Shown: positions 51,927-60,867 of the stretch, piece after piece
How the letters are laid out: each line of letters begins with the position of its first letter
Numbering within the stretch: position 1 is the first letter of the stretch
Assembly: GCA_030765405.1 (NCBI GenBank)
Contig: JAVCCP010000040.1
Location: 62,001 to 126,000 of the forward strand
DNA: 64,000 nucleotides
DNA from: Candidatus Ancaeobacter aquaticus
GTDB lineage: Bacteria > Auribacterota > Ancaeobacteria > Ancaeobacterales > Ancaeobacteraceae
Direction: 5' to 3'
Notes under the pieces: model-generated
Database searches by the model: none
Told to the model about the DNA's origin: nothing
The model's input: the letters and a program-made list of their open reading frames with translations, nothing else
Translations under genes and position numbers: made by a program

Positions 51927-54092
51927 ATGAAAAACATATTAAAAGAACTCAATTTGTCGCAGCAACAAGCGGTAAAACACAATAGGGGACCAGCACTGGT
52001 AATTGCGGGTGCCGGGACAGGAAAGACAACCGTACTTACTTATAGAATCTGTTATCTTATTCAAAATGGTACAAACATAGACAATGTGTTGGCGGTAACA
52101 TTTACGAATAAAGCAGCTAATGAAATCAAATCACGTGTACGGAAGCTTGTTAAACACGATAATTTTAAGTGGATTGGTACCTTTCACTCCATATGCTTAA
52201 AGATACTTCGGCAAGAAGCAGAATTAGTAGGTTTTGGTGCAAATTTTGTTATTTATGATTCTGCTGACCAGAGGGCTCTTATCAAGATTTGTTTGAAGGA
52301 GCTTGGGATTGAAGAAGCTCAGTATAAACCGCAAGCTGTTCAAGAGCACATATCTCGAGCTAAAAGCAGACTGATCTGGCCAGATGAATACCGCAGTAAA
52401 CGATCGCAGGTTCGTGACGCAATAATTGCAAAAGTGTATACATTATACCAGAACAAGCTGCGTCAGTGTAATGCGCTTGATTTTGATGATCTTATTGCCT
52501 ATACCGTAAAATTACTCATGGATAATCCCCGGACTTTGCAGAAGTATCAGAATATGTATAAACACGTATTAATTGATGAATATCAGGACACAAATTGCGC
52601 GCAACATAAGCTGGTCAAGTTGCTTTCTAAGCATAACGGTAATGTGTTTGCAGTCGGTGACGAAGATCAATCAATATATGGTTTCCGTGGTGCGGAAGTT
52701 GGTAATATTCTTGATTTTAAAAATAGTTTTACCAAGACTAAGCTCTATAAGTTAGAGCAAAATTATAGGTCGACACAAACGATTCTTCGGTGTGCAAACG
52801 GTTTAATTGGGCACAATTCTGAACGTATAGGAAAGACACTCTGGACAAAAAATGAGGTAGGGGACAAGATTATGCGAAACCATGCAGTGTCAGAGCATGA
52901 AGAAGTTGAGCTTATTGTCCAATCAATAAAAGAGCTATATAAGAAACGGCGATTTAGTCTTGGTGAAATGGTTGTTTTCTACAGGGTGCATGCACTTTCA
53001 CGCATAATTGAAGAAGGCTTTAGACGGGCACGCATACCCTATGAAATAGTAGGCGGGGTAGGTTTTTATGGCAGAAAAGAAATAAAAGATATTCTTGCAT
53101 ATTTAAAGCTGGTCGTTTCTTCTTCTGATGATGTGAGTTTTTTAAGGGTAATAAATACACCTGTTCGCGGTATTGGGCAAGGTTCGGTAAAGATACTCGC
53201 TGAATACGCAAAAAATCACAAGATGTCATTATATGCAGCCGCGCATATTGTAGCAGAAATACCAAAAATCCCGACAAAAGCGAAAACCGCCTTTGAAGCA
53301 TTTGTGAAAATGATTGAGAATCTGAGGCTCGAAAAAGAAGATATTAACGCCGGAGTGATGCTTAAAAAGATCATTGATGCATCGGGGTATGTCAAAGCGC
53401 TTAAAGAACAAAAAACAGCCGATGCACGTGCACGCATTGAAAACGTAAACGAACTTAAATCTGCAGCACTTGAGTTTGAAGAACGAAATGACATTAAGAC
53501 AACAGAGAGATTCTTAGAAGAAATATCACTGTTTTCTGATATAGATTTTTTTCAAGAAGATGATGATAAAGTTACATTGATGACTATACATGCCGCTAAA
53601 GGGTTACAGTTTGGAGTTGTGTTCTTGGTTGGGATGGAGAAAGGTATATTCCCGTACGTGGGGAGCCAATACAATGGTGATGGAGAGCTTGAGGAAGAAA
53701 GACGCCTGTGTTATGTTGCGTTAACGAGAGCAAAAAAATTACTCTATATCTCTTCAGCACAGAATAGGTTGCTGTATGGTGCGAGATTAAATAATGAGAT
53801 ATCTCCGTTTCTCACTGAATTGCCACATCAGTTATTAGAAGAAGTATCGTTATTTAGGAAACTACAGTTCGATCCTGAAAAAGCAGATCATGATGTGCAG
53901 CCTTCAAAAGGCAAGATACGTGTTAACACGTCATATGCCGTTGGCGAAAAGGTGAAGCACCTGAAGTTTGGAAAAGGAAAGATAACAAAGATATACGGCC
54001 AAGGCGAAGATATGCGTCTTACGATACAGTTTACTAAACAACCCAGCCCGATGCTGCTCATGGCAAAATTTGCAAATCTATGCAGGGAGTAA
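51927..54092 (+). CDS. UvrD/PcrA-type superfamily 1 DNA helicase
   Basis: 3'-5' SF1A helicase for nucleotide excision repair, fork handling or rolling-circle roles. 721 residues, PcrA/UvrD size. Motifs in order: Q motif LNLSQQQAV, I VIAGAGTGKTTVLTYRI, Ia TFTNKAANEI, II LIDEYQDTN, III GDEDQSIYGFRGAEV, IV LEQNYRST, V MTIHAAKGLQFGVVFLVG, VI EERRLCYVALTRAKKLLY. The C-terminal 75 residues have KVKHLKFGKGKITKIYG, the basic C-terminal tudor-like domain found in PcrA that contacts RNA polymerase. It cannot be assigned to UvrD or PcrA from sequence alone. Confidence 0.95.
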   Translation: MKNILKELNLSQQQAVKHNRGPALVIAGAGTGKTTVLTYRICYLIQNGTNIDNVLAVTFTNKAANEIKSRVRKLVKHDNFKWIGTFHSICLKILRQEAELVGFGANFVIYDSADQRALIKICLKELGIEEAQYKPQAVQEHISRAKSRLIWPDEYRSKRSQVRDAIIAKVYTLYQNKLRQCNALDFDDLIAYTVKLLMDNPRTLQKYQNMYKHVLIDEYQDTNCAQHKLVKLLSKHNGNVFAVGDEDQSIYGFRGAEVGNILDFKNSFTKTKLYKLEQNYRSTQTILRCANGLIGHNSERIGKTLWTKNEVGDKIMRNHAVSEHEEVELIVQSIKELYKKRRFSLGEMVVFYRVHALSRIIEEGFRRARIPYEIVGGVGFYGRKEIKDILAYLKLVVSSSDDVSFLRVINTPVRGIGQGSVKILAEYAKNHKMSLYAAAHIVAEIPKIPTKAKTAFEAFVKMIENLRLEKEDINAGVMLKKIIDASGYVKALKEQKTADARARIENVNELKSAALEFEERNDIKTTERFLEEISLFSDIDFFQEDDDKVTLMTIHAAKGLQFGVVFLVGMEKGIFPYVGSQYNGDGELEEERRLCYVALTRAKKLLYISSAQNRLLYGARLNNEISPFLTELPHQLLEEVSLFRKLQFDPEKADHDVQPSKGKIRVNTSYAVGEKVKHLKFGKGKITKIYGQGEDMRLTIQFTKQPSPMLLMAKFANLCRE

Positions 54093-54093
54093 T

Positions 54094-54492
54094 ATGACGG
54101 GCCAGGCTGCTATTCTTCCGGATCTACAGTTTACTATCCTCTGTGACAATGTTCTAAAGGATGAACGCGGTAAATTTTCTTTTCAGGGATTATTCGAAAC
54201 AATCAGCGCAACGACATTTCCGTGCAGCCATGAAGTCATGTTTATTGCAAATAGGTGGTGTAATGGTTACGGCACATTTACTCAGCAGACACGCCTTGTA
54301 GCCCCCGATAATGATTCAATTATTGCGGAAGATGAACCGACGAGTTTTACTCTTACTAATACTGACAGCAGGCATACCGTCGTTGCAAAGTTTAACAATG
54401 TTATGTTTCAGGCGCAGGGAAAATACTGGTTTGAAATACGATTGAATGGTAATCCGATGATACGTTACCCGATGCATTTAATGAAGAAGTAA
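54094..54492 (+). CDS. DUF6941-like protein
   Basis: A 132-residue soluble protein. The opening PDLQFTILCDNVLKDERGKFSFQGLFETI matches, in spirit, the DUF6941 pattern of LLCDDVRxExNGKxSLIGVFD, a beta-sandwich family of unknown function. Later WFEIRLNGNPMIRYPM is consistent with beta strands. ATG 54094 is favoured for the CAGGGAG site just upstream and avoids overlapping the helicase stop; an open frame to 54070 exists. It shares the transcript with the helicase and ends just before a strong terminator. Confidence 0.7.
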   Translation: MTGQAAILPDLQFTILCDNVLKDERGKFSFQGLFETISATTFPCSHEVMFIANRWCNGYGTFTQQTRLVAPDNDSIIAEDEPTSFTLTNTDSRHTVVAKFNNVMFQAQGKYWFEIRLNGNPMIRYPMHLMKK

Positions 54493-54532
54493 TAGTGAAG
54501 AGACTAGAGCCTTTTCGTAATCTTGTGAAGAC

Positions 54533-54570
54533 AAAAAAAACCCACCCCGATACATCGGGGTGGGTTTTTT
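54533..54570. terminator. strong bidirectional terminator
   Basis: A 10-bp perfect stem, CCCACCCCGA (54541-54550) with TCGGGGTGGG (54555-54564), loop TACA, eight A before and six T after. It stops the helicase operon on + and the secreted-protein gene ending at 54590 on -. The core is the shared CCCGAT/ATCGGG palindrome. Confidence 0.93.
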
Positions 54571-54589
54571 ATTTTATATTATGTTAAAT

Positions 54590-55282
54590 CTAGAACCCAT
54601 TTAAGTCTTCGTTAAATGAACTTCTGTTTTGTGTAGACTGAGCGTTTAATTTAGGTTCTGGAACAATCAATACCCTGGTAGTATCTCTGCCACCACCATG
54701 ACGGCCAACGATGTCATTGATTGGCTTAAACATTTTGTCGCCATGAAGCGTGTCTTCGAGTTTACCTAATGCACCGTGTACCTTAAAGAAATAACCAACA
54801 TCTTTGAAGAATTCATTTGAATCAATAATGTTTTGTAAACGACGAAGGACGCCTTCACGATATACAAGACCGTTGATTCTTCTTAAGATTCTTTTACATT
54901 CATTCCAGTCTCTTCTCACGTGATCATAACCAGCGTCATATACAAACACATCATCAATATTTAAAACAAGTGTTTTTAATTCGTTCATTACTGGCGAAAG
55001 ATTTTTTGCTGTAGGTGTTCCCTCTGTTACTTCTGCATTGAGTTTCTGAGAAGCATCACGGAAAGAAATGAGCTGGGTTTTTAGAATGTCTTCGTTGTAT
55101 CTGCCAGCATGTGATAATGATTCTACTTTACTAACTTCTTGTTGTGCGCTTGCTTCAAGCTGTCCACATAATTTTTGAAGCACGCCCATTTCATTACTAT
55201 CGATGACTGCGTATGCTGGTACACTAAGACCAAACAGCACTGCACAAACCATTACCATAACCAGTAATGCACACTTTTTCAT
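54590..55282 (-). CDS. secreted protein, unknown
   Basis: A 230-residue protein with a textbook Sec signal peptide (KKCALLVMVMVCAVLFGLSVPAYA, cleavage after AYA in residues 23-26). The mature part is helical: helices near 35-75 and 85-150 (FVYDAGYDHVRRDWNECKRILRRI in part), with no recognised domain, and a Gly/Arg-rich loop (GRHGGGRDTT) before the C-terminus. The very strong AAGGAGG ribosome site and a -35/-10 promoter on the minus strand suggest good expression. It might be a periplasmic or extracellular structural protein; no evidence for a specific role. Confidence 0.8.
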   Translation of the reverse strand: MKKCALLVMVMVCAVLFGLSVPAYAVIDSNEMGVLQKLCGQLEASAQQEVSKVESLSHAGRYNEDILKTQLISFRDASQKLNAEVTEGTPTAKNLSPVMNELKTLVLNIDDVFVYDAGYDHVRRDWNECKRILRRINGLVYREGVLRRLQNIIDSNEFFKDVGYFFKVHGALGKLEDTLHGDKMFKPINDIVGRHGGGRDTTRVLIVPEPKLNAQSTQNRSSFNEDLNGF

Positions 55283-55351
55283 CTTATTTCCTCCTTAAGC
55301 TTTGCAGTTGTTAAAAATCTATTTAAACTATAACCGTATTTATTTCCGGTA

Positions 55352-55380
55352 AATTTACCAGAAGGCTATAGTAATGTCAA
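55352..55380 (-). promoter_or_regulatory. promoter of the secreted-protein gene
   Basis: On the minus strand TTGACA (55380-55375) and TAAATT (55357-55352) are 17 bp apart. The start would be near 55345, about 60 bases before the ATG. Confidence 0.6.
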
Positions 55381-55392
55381 GAATTTTTTATG

Positions 55393-55426
55393 TAGGGTAG
55401 CGAAATATTATTACTTCGCTACCCTA
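55393..55426. other. 12-bp perfect hairpin between divergent genes
   Basis: TAGGGTAGCGAA (55393-55404) pairs exactly with TTCGCTACCCTA (55415-55426) over a 10-base loop. No T-run follows on either strand. It lies between the promoter of the minus-strand gene and the fusA-like gene, so an operator or RNA element is possible. Confidence 0.55.
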
Positions 55427-55526
55427 TACTTTAGTTATTAAAAAATCACTTGTATCCGGTGCAAGTATTTGGTAATCTCAAAAGGTTACGTTGCCACTAT
55501 AAACTTTATAAATCGAAGGGGTGTTT

Positions 55527-57593
55527 ATGAAGAATTTTGAAGTGAAGGATACACGAAATTTTGCGATTATATCACATGGGCATGCAGGTAAGACGACTCT
55601 TGCTGATGCACTTCTCTTCAATGCAGGGGTTACCTCACGTATAGGGAGTGTTGAGCAAGGTACTACAATATGTGATTTTGATGACGATGAGAAGCGGCGC
55701 CAGATCAGTATCAGCGCAAAACTCATAAATTATGAATGGAAGGGGAAAGTTAATTTTGGTATTGTGACCCCAGGATATACAGATTTCTTTGGTGATGTTA
55801 TTAGTTCCCTTCATGCTGTTGATGGTGCAGTTATTGTTGTGTGCGGTGCCAATGGGGTTGAAGTGGGTACCCAAAAAGTATGGAAACAAGCAAATAAAAG
55901 AAACTTACCCCGGATGATCTTTATTAACAAACTTGATAAAGAGCACGCCAATTACATATCAACTGTTGACTCAATACGATCGATCTTTGGGGTCAATTGT
56001 GTACCGATTACTTTGCCTGTTGGGCTCAATGCGTCACTTTCAGATGTTGCGAACCTGTTTACCGGAACGAATATCGATAAACTCTCTGGTGATATTGCGG
56101 GAAAAGTAAATGAATATAAGGTGATGATTGAAGAAGCAGCAGCAGAATCTGATGACTCTCTTACTGAAAAATATCTTAATGAAGGGTCTTTAACACCTGA
56201 AGAACTGGTTCAGGGGTTGCGTAAAGGTTTGTGTCATAATACGATCGTTCCAATCTTCTGTGGTTCAGCAGAGAAGAACATCGGGGTAAAAGAACTTATG
56301 GACGGTATCAGTGAAGATATGCCTTCACCTGAAGATAGAGGCGAGATAGTGACAACTGAAGAAGACAAAACTATTAAACCAGATAAAAAGGCTCCGTTTA
56401 GTGCATTTGTCTTTAAGCATGTTGTTGATCCTCACGCGGGAAACCTTACCTATCTCAGAATTTATTCAGGTACTGTTGTGCCTAATACCGAGGTAGCTAA
56501 TGTTACCAAAGGATCAAAAGAAAAGATCGGTAATATTCTCACCTTAAACGGTAAAGATACAAAACAAGTTGATAGCGCTTCTGCGGGTGATATTATTGTT
56601 GTGGCAAAGATGAAAAGCACCTCGTACAATAATACTCTTACTGATTCATCAAATAAAGTCGAGTTACCAAATATTGAGTTTGGAAAGCCGCTCGTTTCTT
56701 TGGCAGTACGACCAAAGGCAAAAGGTGACGAAGAAAAGATCGGTACAGGGCTTCACAAGATTACTGAAGAAGATCCGACCCTTATTCTTGCCCGGCATCC
56801 TGAGACAAAAGAGCTTGTTATATCTGGTATGGGTGATTTGCATATTGAAATCGCGTTTGATCGTCTTCGTAAACGCTATGGTGTGGAAATTGAGACCAGT
56901 GTTCCGAAAGTAGCCTATAAAGAAACGATCAAAAAAAATGCTGAAGGGCATTGTAAATATAAGAAACAGTCCGGTGGTAAAGGCCAGTACGGAGAAGTAT
57001 ACATAAAAATAGAACCGCTTGAAAAAGGTAAAGCTTTTGAGTTTGTTGATGCGATCGTTGGTGGTTCCATACCAAAAAATTATATCCCTGCGGTTGAAAA
57101 GGGAATTATTGGCGCGATGGGAGAAGGAGTTCTTTCAGGAAATAAAATGGTTGATGTTAAAGTAACGCTGTATGATGGCAGCTTTCATACTGTTGACTCA
57201 TCAGAAATGGCGTTTAAAATTGCCGGATCAAAGGCCTTTAAAGAAGCATGTGAAAAAGCAAACCTTATTCTTCTTGAGCCTATCATGACAGTTGATGTAT
57301 ATGTCCCTGGTAAGTTTATGGGTGATATTTCAGGACTACTAAACTCAAAACGCGGTAGGATTATGGGAATGGACGATATCGGTGATATTAAAAAGATAAC
57401 TGCCCAAGTTCCTATAGCTGAAATACATAAGTTTGCTACTGAGTTGCGGTCACTGACCGGTGGACAGGGTACTTATGAGATGGATTTCTCTCATTACGAA
57501 GAAGTGCCCGCACAAATTGCTCAGAAAGTAATCGAGTTATCGAAAAAAGAAGAAGAAGCACATGCACATGCACATGCACATGCAAAAGAGTAG
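55527..57593 (+). CDS. elongation factor G paralogue (EF-G2-like)
   Basis: A GTPase with the full five-domain EF-G layout, 688 residues from ATG 55527 (AAGGGG site; a GTG at 55521 is also in frame). G1 is SHGHAGKTT (17-25). Switch I is RRQISI in place of RGITI (57-62). G3 is IVTPGYTDF (79-87), so the usual DTPGH Asp is Val80 and the catalytic His is Tyr84; G4 NKLD is normal. Domain IV (YKKQSGGKGQYGEVYIKIEP in part) and V are conserved. The Tyr is common in EF-G2-type paralogues; Val80 is unusual. The tail is EEEAHAHAHAHAKE from a CACATG hexamer repeat. Likely an accessory factor rather than the main translocase; no str operon is near. Confidence 0.88.
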   Translation: MKNFEVKDTRNFAIISHGHAGKTTLADALLFNAGVTSRIGSVEQGTTICDFDDDEKRRQISISAKLINYEWKGKVNFGIVTPGYTDFFGDVISSLHAVDGAVIVVCGANGVEVGTQKVWKQANKRNLPRMIFINKLDKEHANYISTVDSIRSIFGVNCVPITLPVGLNASLSDVANLFTGTNIDKLSGDIAGKVNEYKVMIEEAAAESDDSLTEKYLNEGSLTPEELVQGLRKGLCHNTIVPIFCGSAEKNIGVKELMDGISEDMPSPEDRGEIVTTEEDKTIKPDKKAPFSAFVFKHVVDPHAGNLTYLRIYSGTVVPNTEVANVTKGSKEKIGNILTLNGKDTKQVDSASAGDIIVVAKMKSTSYNNTLTDSSNKVELPNIEFGKPLVSLAVRPKAKGDEEKIGTGLHKITEEDPTLILARHPETKELVISGMGDLHIEIAFDRLRKRYGVEIETSVPKVAYKETIKKNAEGHCKYKKQSGGKGQYGEVYIKIEPLEKGKAFEFVDAIVGGSIPKNYIPAVEKGIIGAMGEGVLSGNKMVDVKVTLYDGSFHTVDSSEMAFKIAGSKAFKEACEKANLILLEPIMTVDVYVPGKFMGDISGLLNSKRGRIMGMDDIGDIKKITAQVPIAEIHKFATELRSLTGGQGTYEMDFSHYEEVPAQIAQKVIELSKKEEEAHAHAHAHAKE
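57558..57584 (+). repeat. GCACAT hexanucleotide tandem repeat in the EF-G paralogue
   Basis: Four to five consecutive GCACAT units encode the His-Ala tail just before the stop. Such repeats can change length by slippage, which would alter the tail in 2-residue steps without frameshift. Confidence 0.85.
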
Positions 57594-57659
57594 CTTCGAT
57601 ACACATAAATACAGTTGATTTATACAGGTCTTGTATAGCGAGATTTGTGAGGAGGAAAC

Positions 57660-58409
57660 ATGAGTGGACACTCAAAGTGGTCATCGATAAAACACAAAAA
57701 AGCTGTGGTAGACGCGAAACGCGGAAAAGCTTTTAGTAAAGTGATAAAAGAAATTACAGTAGCGGCGAAAAATGGTGGAGGGGACCCTGATAAGAACCCA
57801 AAGCTTCGCATGTTAATAATAAAAGCAAAAGAAGTAAATATGCCTCAGGATAATATTGTCCGTGCTATTAAGAAAGGTACGGGTGAACTTCCCGGTGTTA
57901 CTTATGAGGAGCAAACCTACGAAGGGTTTGGACCCGGTGGTGTTGCGATATTAGTTGATGTCTTAACGGATAATAAAAACCGTTCAGCGTCAGAACTTAG
58001 AATGCTTTTTTCGAAAAAGAACGGAAATATGGCCGGAGCGGGTTCTGTTAACTGGATGTTTAATAGAAAAGGATACGTTGAAGTTTCAAAATCTTCAGTC
58101 GATGAAGATAAGCTCTTTACTGTAGTAACTGAAGCTGGAGCGGAAGATTTTGTTGCTGAAGACGAGAATTATGAAATTACCGTGCCGGTAGATAACCTTG
58201 AAGATGTAAAAAAAGCTATAACTGATGCCGATATAGCAATAGAAGTAGCAGAAGTAACGCAAATTCCACAGAATCTTGTTAAAATTTCCGGGAAAGAAGC
58301 GAAGCAAGCGCTTGCGCTTGTTGAGGAGCTTGAAGATCACGAAGATGTGCAGGATGTATACGCAAACTTTGATATTGCTGAAGAAGATATGCCAGAAGAT
58401 AGCATATAG
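57660..58409 (+). CDS. YebC/PmpR family protein
   Basis: 249 residues, standard YebC/TACO1 length. Start [14 protein letters not shown], then [57 protein letters not shown] and [11 protein letters not shown] are family blocks. Relatives regulate transcription or, as shown for TACO1-type proteins, help ribosomes at proline stretches. Ribosome site GTGAGGAGG is strong. It lies just upstream of ruvC, an order widely seen. Its stop codon TAG is within the heptamer array that begins at 58400, and the last two residues (Ser-Ile) are encoded by the repeat. Confidence 0.95.
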   Translation: MSGHSKWSSIKHKKAVVDAKRGKAFSKVIKEITVAAKNGGGDPDKNPKLRMLIIKAKEVNMPQDNIVRAIKKGTGELPGVTYEEQTYEGFGPGGVAILVDVLTDNKNRSASELRMLFSKKNGNMAGAGSVNWMFNRKGYVEVSKSSVDEDKLFTVVTEAGAEDFVAEDENYEITVPVDNLEDVKKAITDADIAIEVAEVTQIPQNLVKISGKEAKQALALVEELEDHEDVQDVYANFDIAEEDMPEDSI

Positions 58410-58484
58410 CGTTTAGCGTATAGTTTAAATATTTTTAAATAAAATCTAAACGCTCCCCGCTAAGTGCTATACGCTATTTAGTCT
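58400..58484. repeat. inverted pair of heptamer arrays after yebC
   Basis: Left arm: TAGCATA, TAGCGTT, TAGCGTA, TAGTTTA (58400-58427). Right arm, inverted: TAAACGC, TCCCCGC, TAAGTGC, TATACGC (about 58446-58480). The arms form an imperfect stem over an AT-rich loop. The unit at 58407 supplies the yebC stop. Confidence 0.8.
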
Positions 58485-58500
58485 AAAACGAGGGTTTTTA

Positions 58501-58986
58501 ATGAGAATTATTGGTGTAGATCCGGGGACAAGGATTACCGGCTATGGTGTTATAGACGCCTCGAACTCACGTGTAGTATCTGTTGCATACGGTTGTGTAA
58601 AAAATTCTCCAAAGTTAACTCTTCCGCAATGTTTTTCAAAGATATTTAGAGAACTCACTCAGGTCATTGCCACGTTTAAACCCAATGTTTTTGCTATTGA
58701 GGACATTTTCTATTGCAAAAACGTCAGGTCAGCTGTTAAGCTGGGTGAAGCACGCGGTGTGGCGCTCCTAACGGCTGCTGAAGCGGGACTTGAAACATTT
58801 GAATATACTCCTCGAAAAGTAAAAATGTCGGTTGTCGGTAACGGTGGAGCGGAGAAAGCACAGGTGCAAAAGATGGTCCAGATGATTTTAGGGATTCATC
58901 AAGGTTTTGATTCTGAAGATGTTAGTGATGCGCTTGCGATTGCGATATGTCACGCGCACACCATACCGCTCAAACAAAGGGTATAA
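58501..58986 (+). CDS. ruvC: Holliday junction resolvase RuvC
   Basis: Dimeric endonuclease that cuts Holliday junctions with RuvAB. 161 residues. Active-site acidic residues sit in IIGVDPGTRITGYG (Asp near 7), FAIEDIFYCKN (Glu) and the C-terminal DSEDVSDALAIAICH (two Asp). The start is ATG with a GAGGG-like site. ruvC-ruvA-ruvB follow with 6 and 9 bp gaps. Confidence 0.96.
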   Translation: MRIIGVDPGTRITGYGVIDASNSRVVSVAYGCVKNSPKLTLPQCFSKIFRELTQVIATFKPNVFAIEDIFYCKNVRSAVKLGEARGVALLTAAEAGLETFEYTPRKVKMSVVGNGGAEKAQVQKMVQMILGIHQGFDSEDVSDALAIAICHAHTIPLKQRV

Positions 58987-58992
58987 ATACAC

Positions 58993-59595
58993 ATGATATC
59001 ATATGTGAAAGGTATATTAATCGAATCCTCTCCGACACGTATTGTTGTAGATGTACAGGGGATAGGATATGAGATATTCATACCTCTTTCAAGTTACGAG
59101 AACCTTCCTGATCAGCAGAAAGAAACGAAAGTCTTCACGTATCAACATGTGAGAGAAGATGCTCTTGATCTCTATGGCTTTTTAACGATTGAAGAACGAG
59201 AAGTATTTAAAACGCTTTTAGGGGTAAACGGTATTGGCGCAAAGCTGGCAATGGGGATACTGAGCGGGATAGCTATTGATGATTTATGTGAAGCAATAGC
59301 CCAGAGTAATGTAAAGCGACTCTCATCAGTGCCTGGATTGGGAAAGAAAACAGCTGAACGCTTAGTGGTTGAGCTTAAAGACAAGATCGTCACTTTATCA
59401 AAAAGGAAAATTAGTGTTGGTCAGATAAAAACTATCGGTAATAAAATCTATGAAGATGTAACAGACGCGCTTGTTGCGCTTGGATATAAATCAAATGCCG
59501 CTGAAGAAGCTTTGCAGAAAGTTCTTAGTGAAAAAGGCACGAGCAAATTAAAAACTGAAGACCTCGTGCGAAAAGCATTGCAGTATGTGTCTTAA
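58993..59595 (+). CDS. ruvA: Holliday junction DNA helicase subunit RuvA
   Basis: Tetrameric branch-migration subunit that holds the junction. 200 residues. Domain I OB-fold (MISYVKGILIESSPTRIVVDVQG in two parts), domain II two helix-hairpin-helix motifs (LLGVNGIGAKLAMGIL and LSSVPGLGKKTAERLVVEL) and domain III at the C-terminus (DVTDALVALGYKSNAAEEAL) for RuvB contact. The loop FLTIEEREVF carries the acidic pin region. 6 bp after ruvC. Confidence 0.96.
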   Translation: MISYVKGILIESSPTRIVVDVQGIGYEIFIPLSSYENLPDQQKETKVFTYQHVREDALDLYGFLTIEEREVFKTLLGVNGIGAKLAMGILSGIAIDDLCEAIAQSNVKRLSSVPGLGKKTAERLVVELKDKIVTLSKRKISVGQIKTIGNKIYEDVTDALVALGYKSNAAEEALQKVLSEKGTSKLKTEDLVRKALQYVS

Positions 59596-59604
59596 TGGAG
59601 TCCT

Positions 59605-60639
59605 ATGACAAACGAAATGGTTCATGATCAACATCCGATATCATCACTTGCAGAACGTGACCTGCAATACGAAGTTCCTTTAAGACCTGATTTGTTAGAT
59701 GATTTTATCGGACAAGAAAAGATCAAAGAACGGCTTACGATATCTATTGAAGCCGCTGCGCAGCGAAATGAAGCGTTAGAACACACGCTTTTCTCAGGCC
59801 CACCGGGTCTGGGGAAAACGACACTTGCAAATATTGTTGCAAAAAAGGTCGGGGCAAACATAAAGACGACTTCCGGGCCAGCTATTGAAAAAGCAGGTGA
59901 TCTGGCAGGGCTCTTGACCGGTCTTGAAAACGGTGACGTTCTCTTTATAGATGAAATTCATCGTCTTAATCATGTGGTAGAAGAGTATCTGTATCCGGCA
60001 ATGGAAGATTTTGTACTTGATATTATGATCGATAAAGGGCCGGCAGCCCGGTCTGTACGGCTTAATTTGCCTCGATTTACGTTAATAGGTGCTACCACCC
60101 GAAGCGGCCTTCTTACATCTCCTTTACGATCACGATTCGGTATTGTTAACCGCCTTGATTATTATAATGAAAAAGCGATTAATGAAATCGTGAAACGATC
60201 AGCAAAAATACTTAATGTTGAAGTTGATGCCGAGGGATCACTTGAAATAGCAAAACGTTCACGAGGTACACCGAGAATTGCAAACTGTCTTCTTCGCCGT
60301 GTACGTGACTATGCGCAGATAAAGGCGGATAACTGGATAAACAAGGACGTTGCTGATCAGGCTCTCAATATGTTCGATATTGATGAGTTCGGCCTTGATG
60401 AGATGGATAAAAAGATCCTAACCACTATAATAGAGAAGTTTAGTGGCGGTCCGGTTGGTGTGAGCACTATTGCTACTGCTGTTGGTGAAGAGACTGGGAC
60501 TATTGAGGAAGTATACGAACCATATCTTATTCAGCAAGGATATATCAAACGAACACCAAGCGGCAGAGTTATCACTCCACGTGCACAGAAATATTTCGGT
60601 AAAGGAAAGAAAATACAGGCACAAGACGAGCTCTTTTAA
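59605..60639 (+). CDS. ruvB: Holliday junction DNA helicase subunit RuvB
   Basis: AAA+ ATPase that drives branch migration. 344 residues. Start [18 protein letters not shown], Walker [17 protein letters not shown], Walker [11 protein letters not shown], sensor 1 [19 protein letters not shown] with the Arg finger, and the C-terminal winged helix [30 protein letters not shown] (in part) followed by [16 protein letters not shown]. Completes the ruvCAB unit; the next gene begins 3 bp after its stop. Confidence 0.97.
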   Translation: MTNEMVHDQHPISSLAERDLQYEVPLRPDLLDDFIGQEKIKERLTISIEAAAQRNEALEHTLFSGPPGLGKTTLANIVAKKVGANIKTTSGPAIEKAGDLAGLLTGLENGDVLFIDEIHRLNHVVEEYLYPAMEDFVLDIMIDKGPAARSVRLNLPRFTLIGATTRSGLLTSPLRSRFGIVNRLDYYNEKAINEIVKRSAKILNVEVDAEGSLEIAKRSRGTPRIANCLLRRVRDYAQIKADNWINKDVADQALNMFDIDEFGLDEMDKKILTTIIEKFSGGPVGVSTIATAVGEETGTIEEVYEPYLIQQGYIKRTPSGRVITPRAQKYFGKGKKIQAQDELF

Positions 60640-60642
60640 TGT

Positions 60643-60867
60643 ATGGAACTTAAAATAATCGGTAAATTACTCATTACAATAGGTTCAGTTGTTGTCCTTA
60701 TCGGATTGCTATTTTTTTTCTTTCCTAAATTCTTTTCTTTCTTTGGTAAACTTCCCGGCGATATAGCAGTTCAAAATAAGAACTTCAGTTTCTATTTTCC
60801 CGTCACAACATGTATTATCATTAGTAGCATACTTACTTTAATCTTTTGGATCACCGGTAAAAAATGA
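60643..60867 (+). CDS. DUF2905 membrane protein
   Basis: A 74-residue, two-helix membrane protein. The segment GKLLITIGSVVVLIGLLFFF, then the conserved GKLPGDIAVQNKNFSFYFPV loop and IIISSILTLIFWI match DUF2905 proteins, of unknown function, often found with ruvB and queA. It starts 3 bp after ruvB, and its stop overlaps the ATG of the next gene by 4 bp (ATGA), a sign of coupling. Confidence 0.88.
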   Translation: MELKIIGKLLITIGSVVVLIGLLFFFFPKFFSFFGKLPGDIAVQNKNFSFYFPVTTCIIISSILTLIFWITGKK

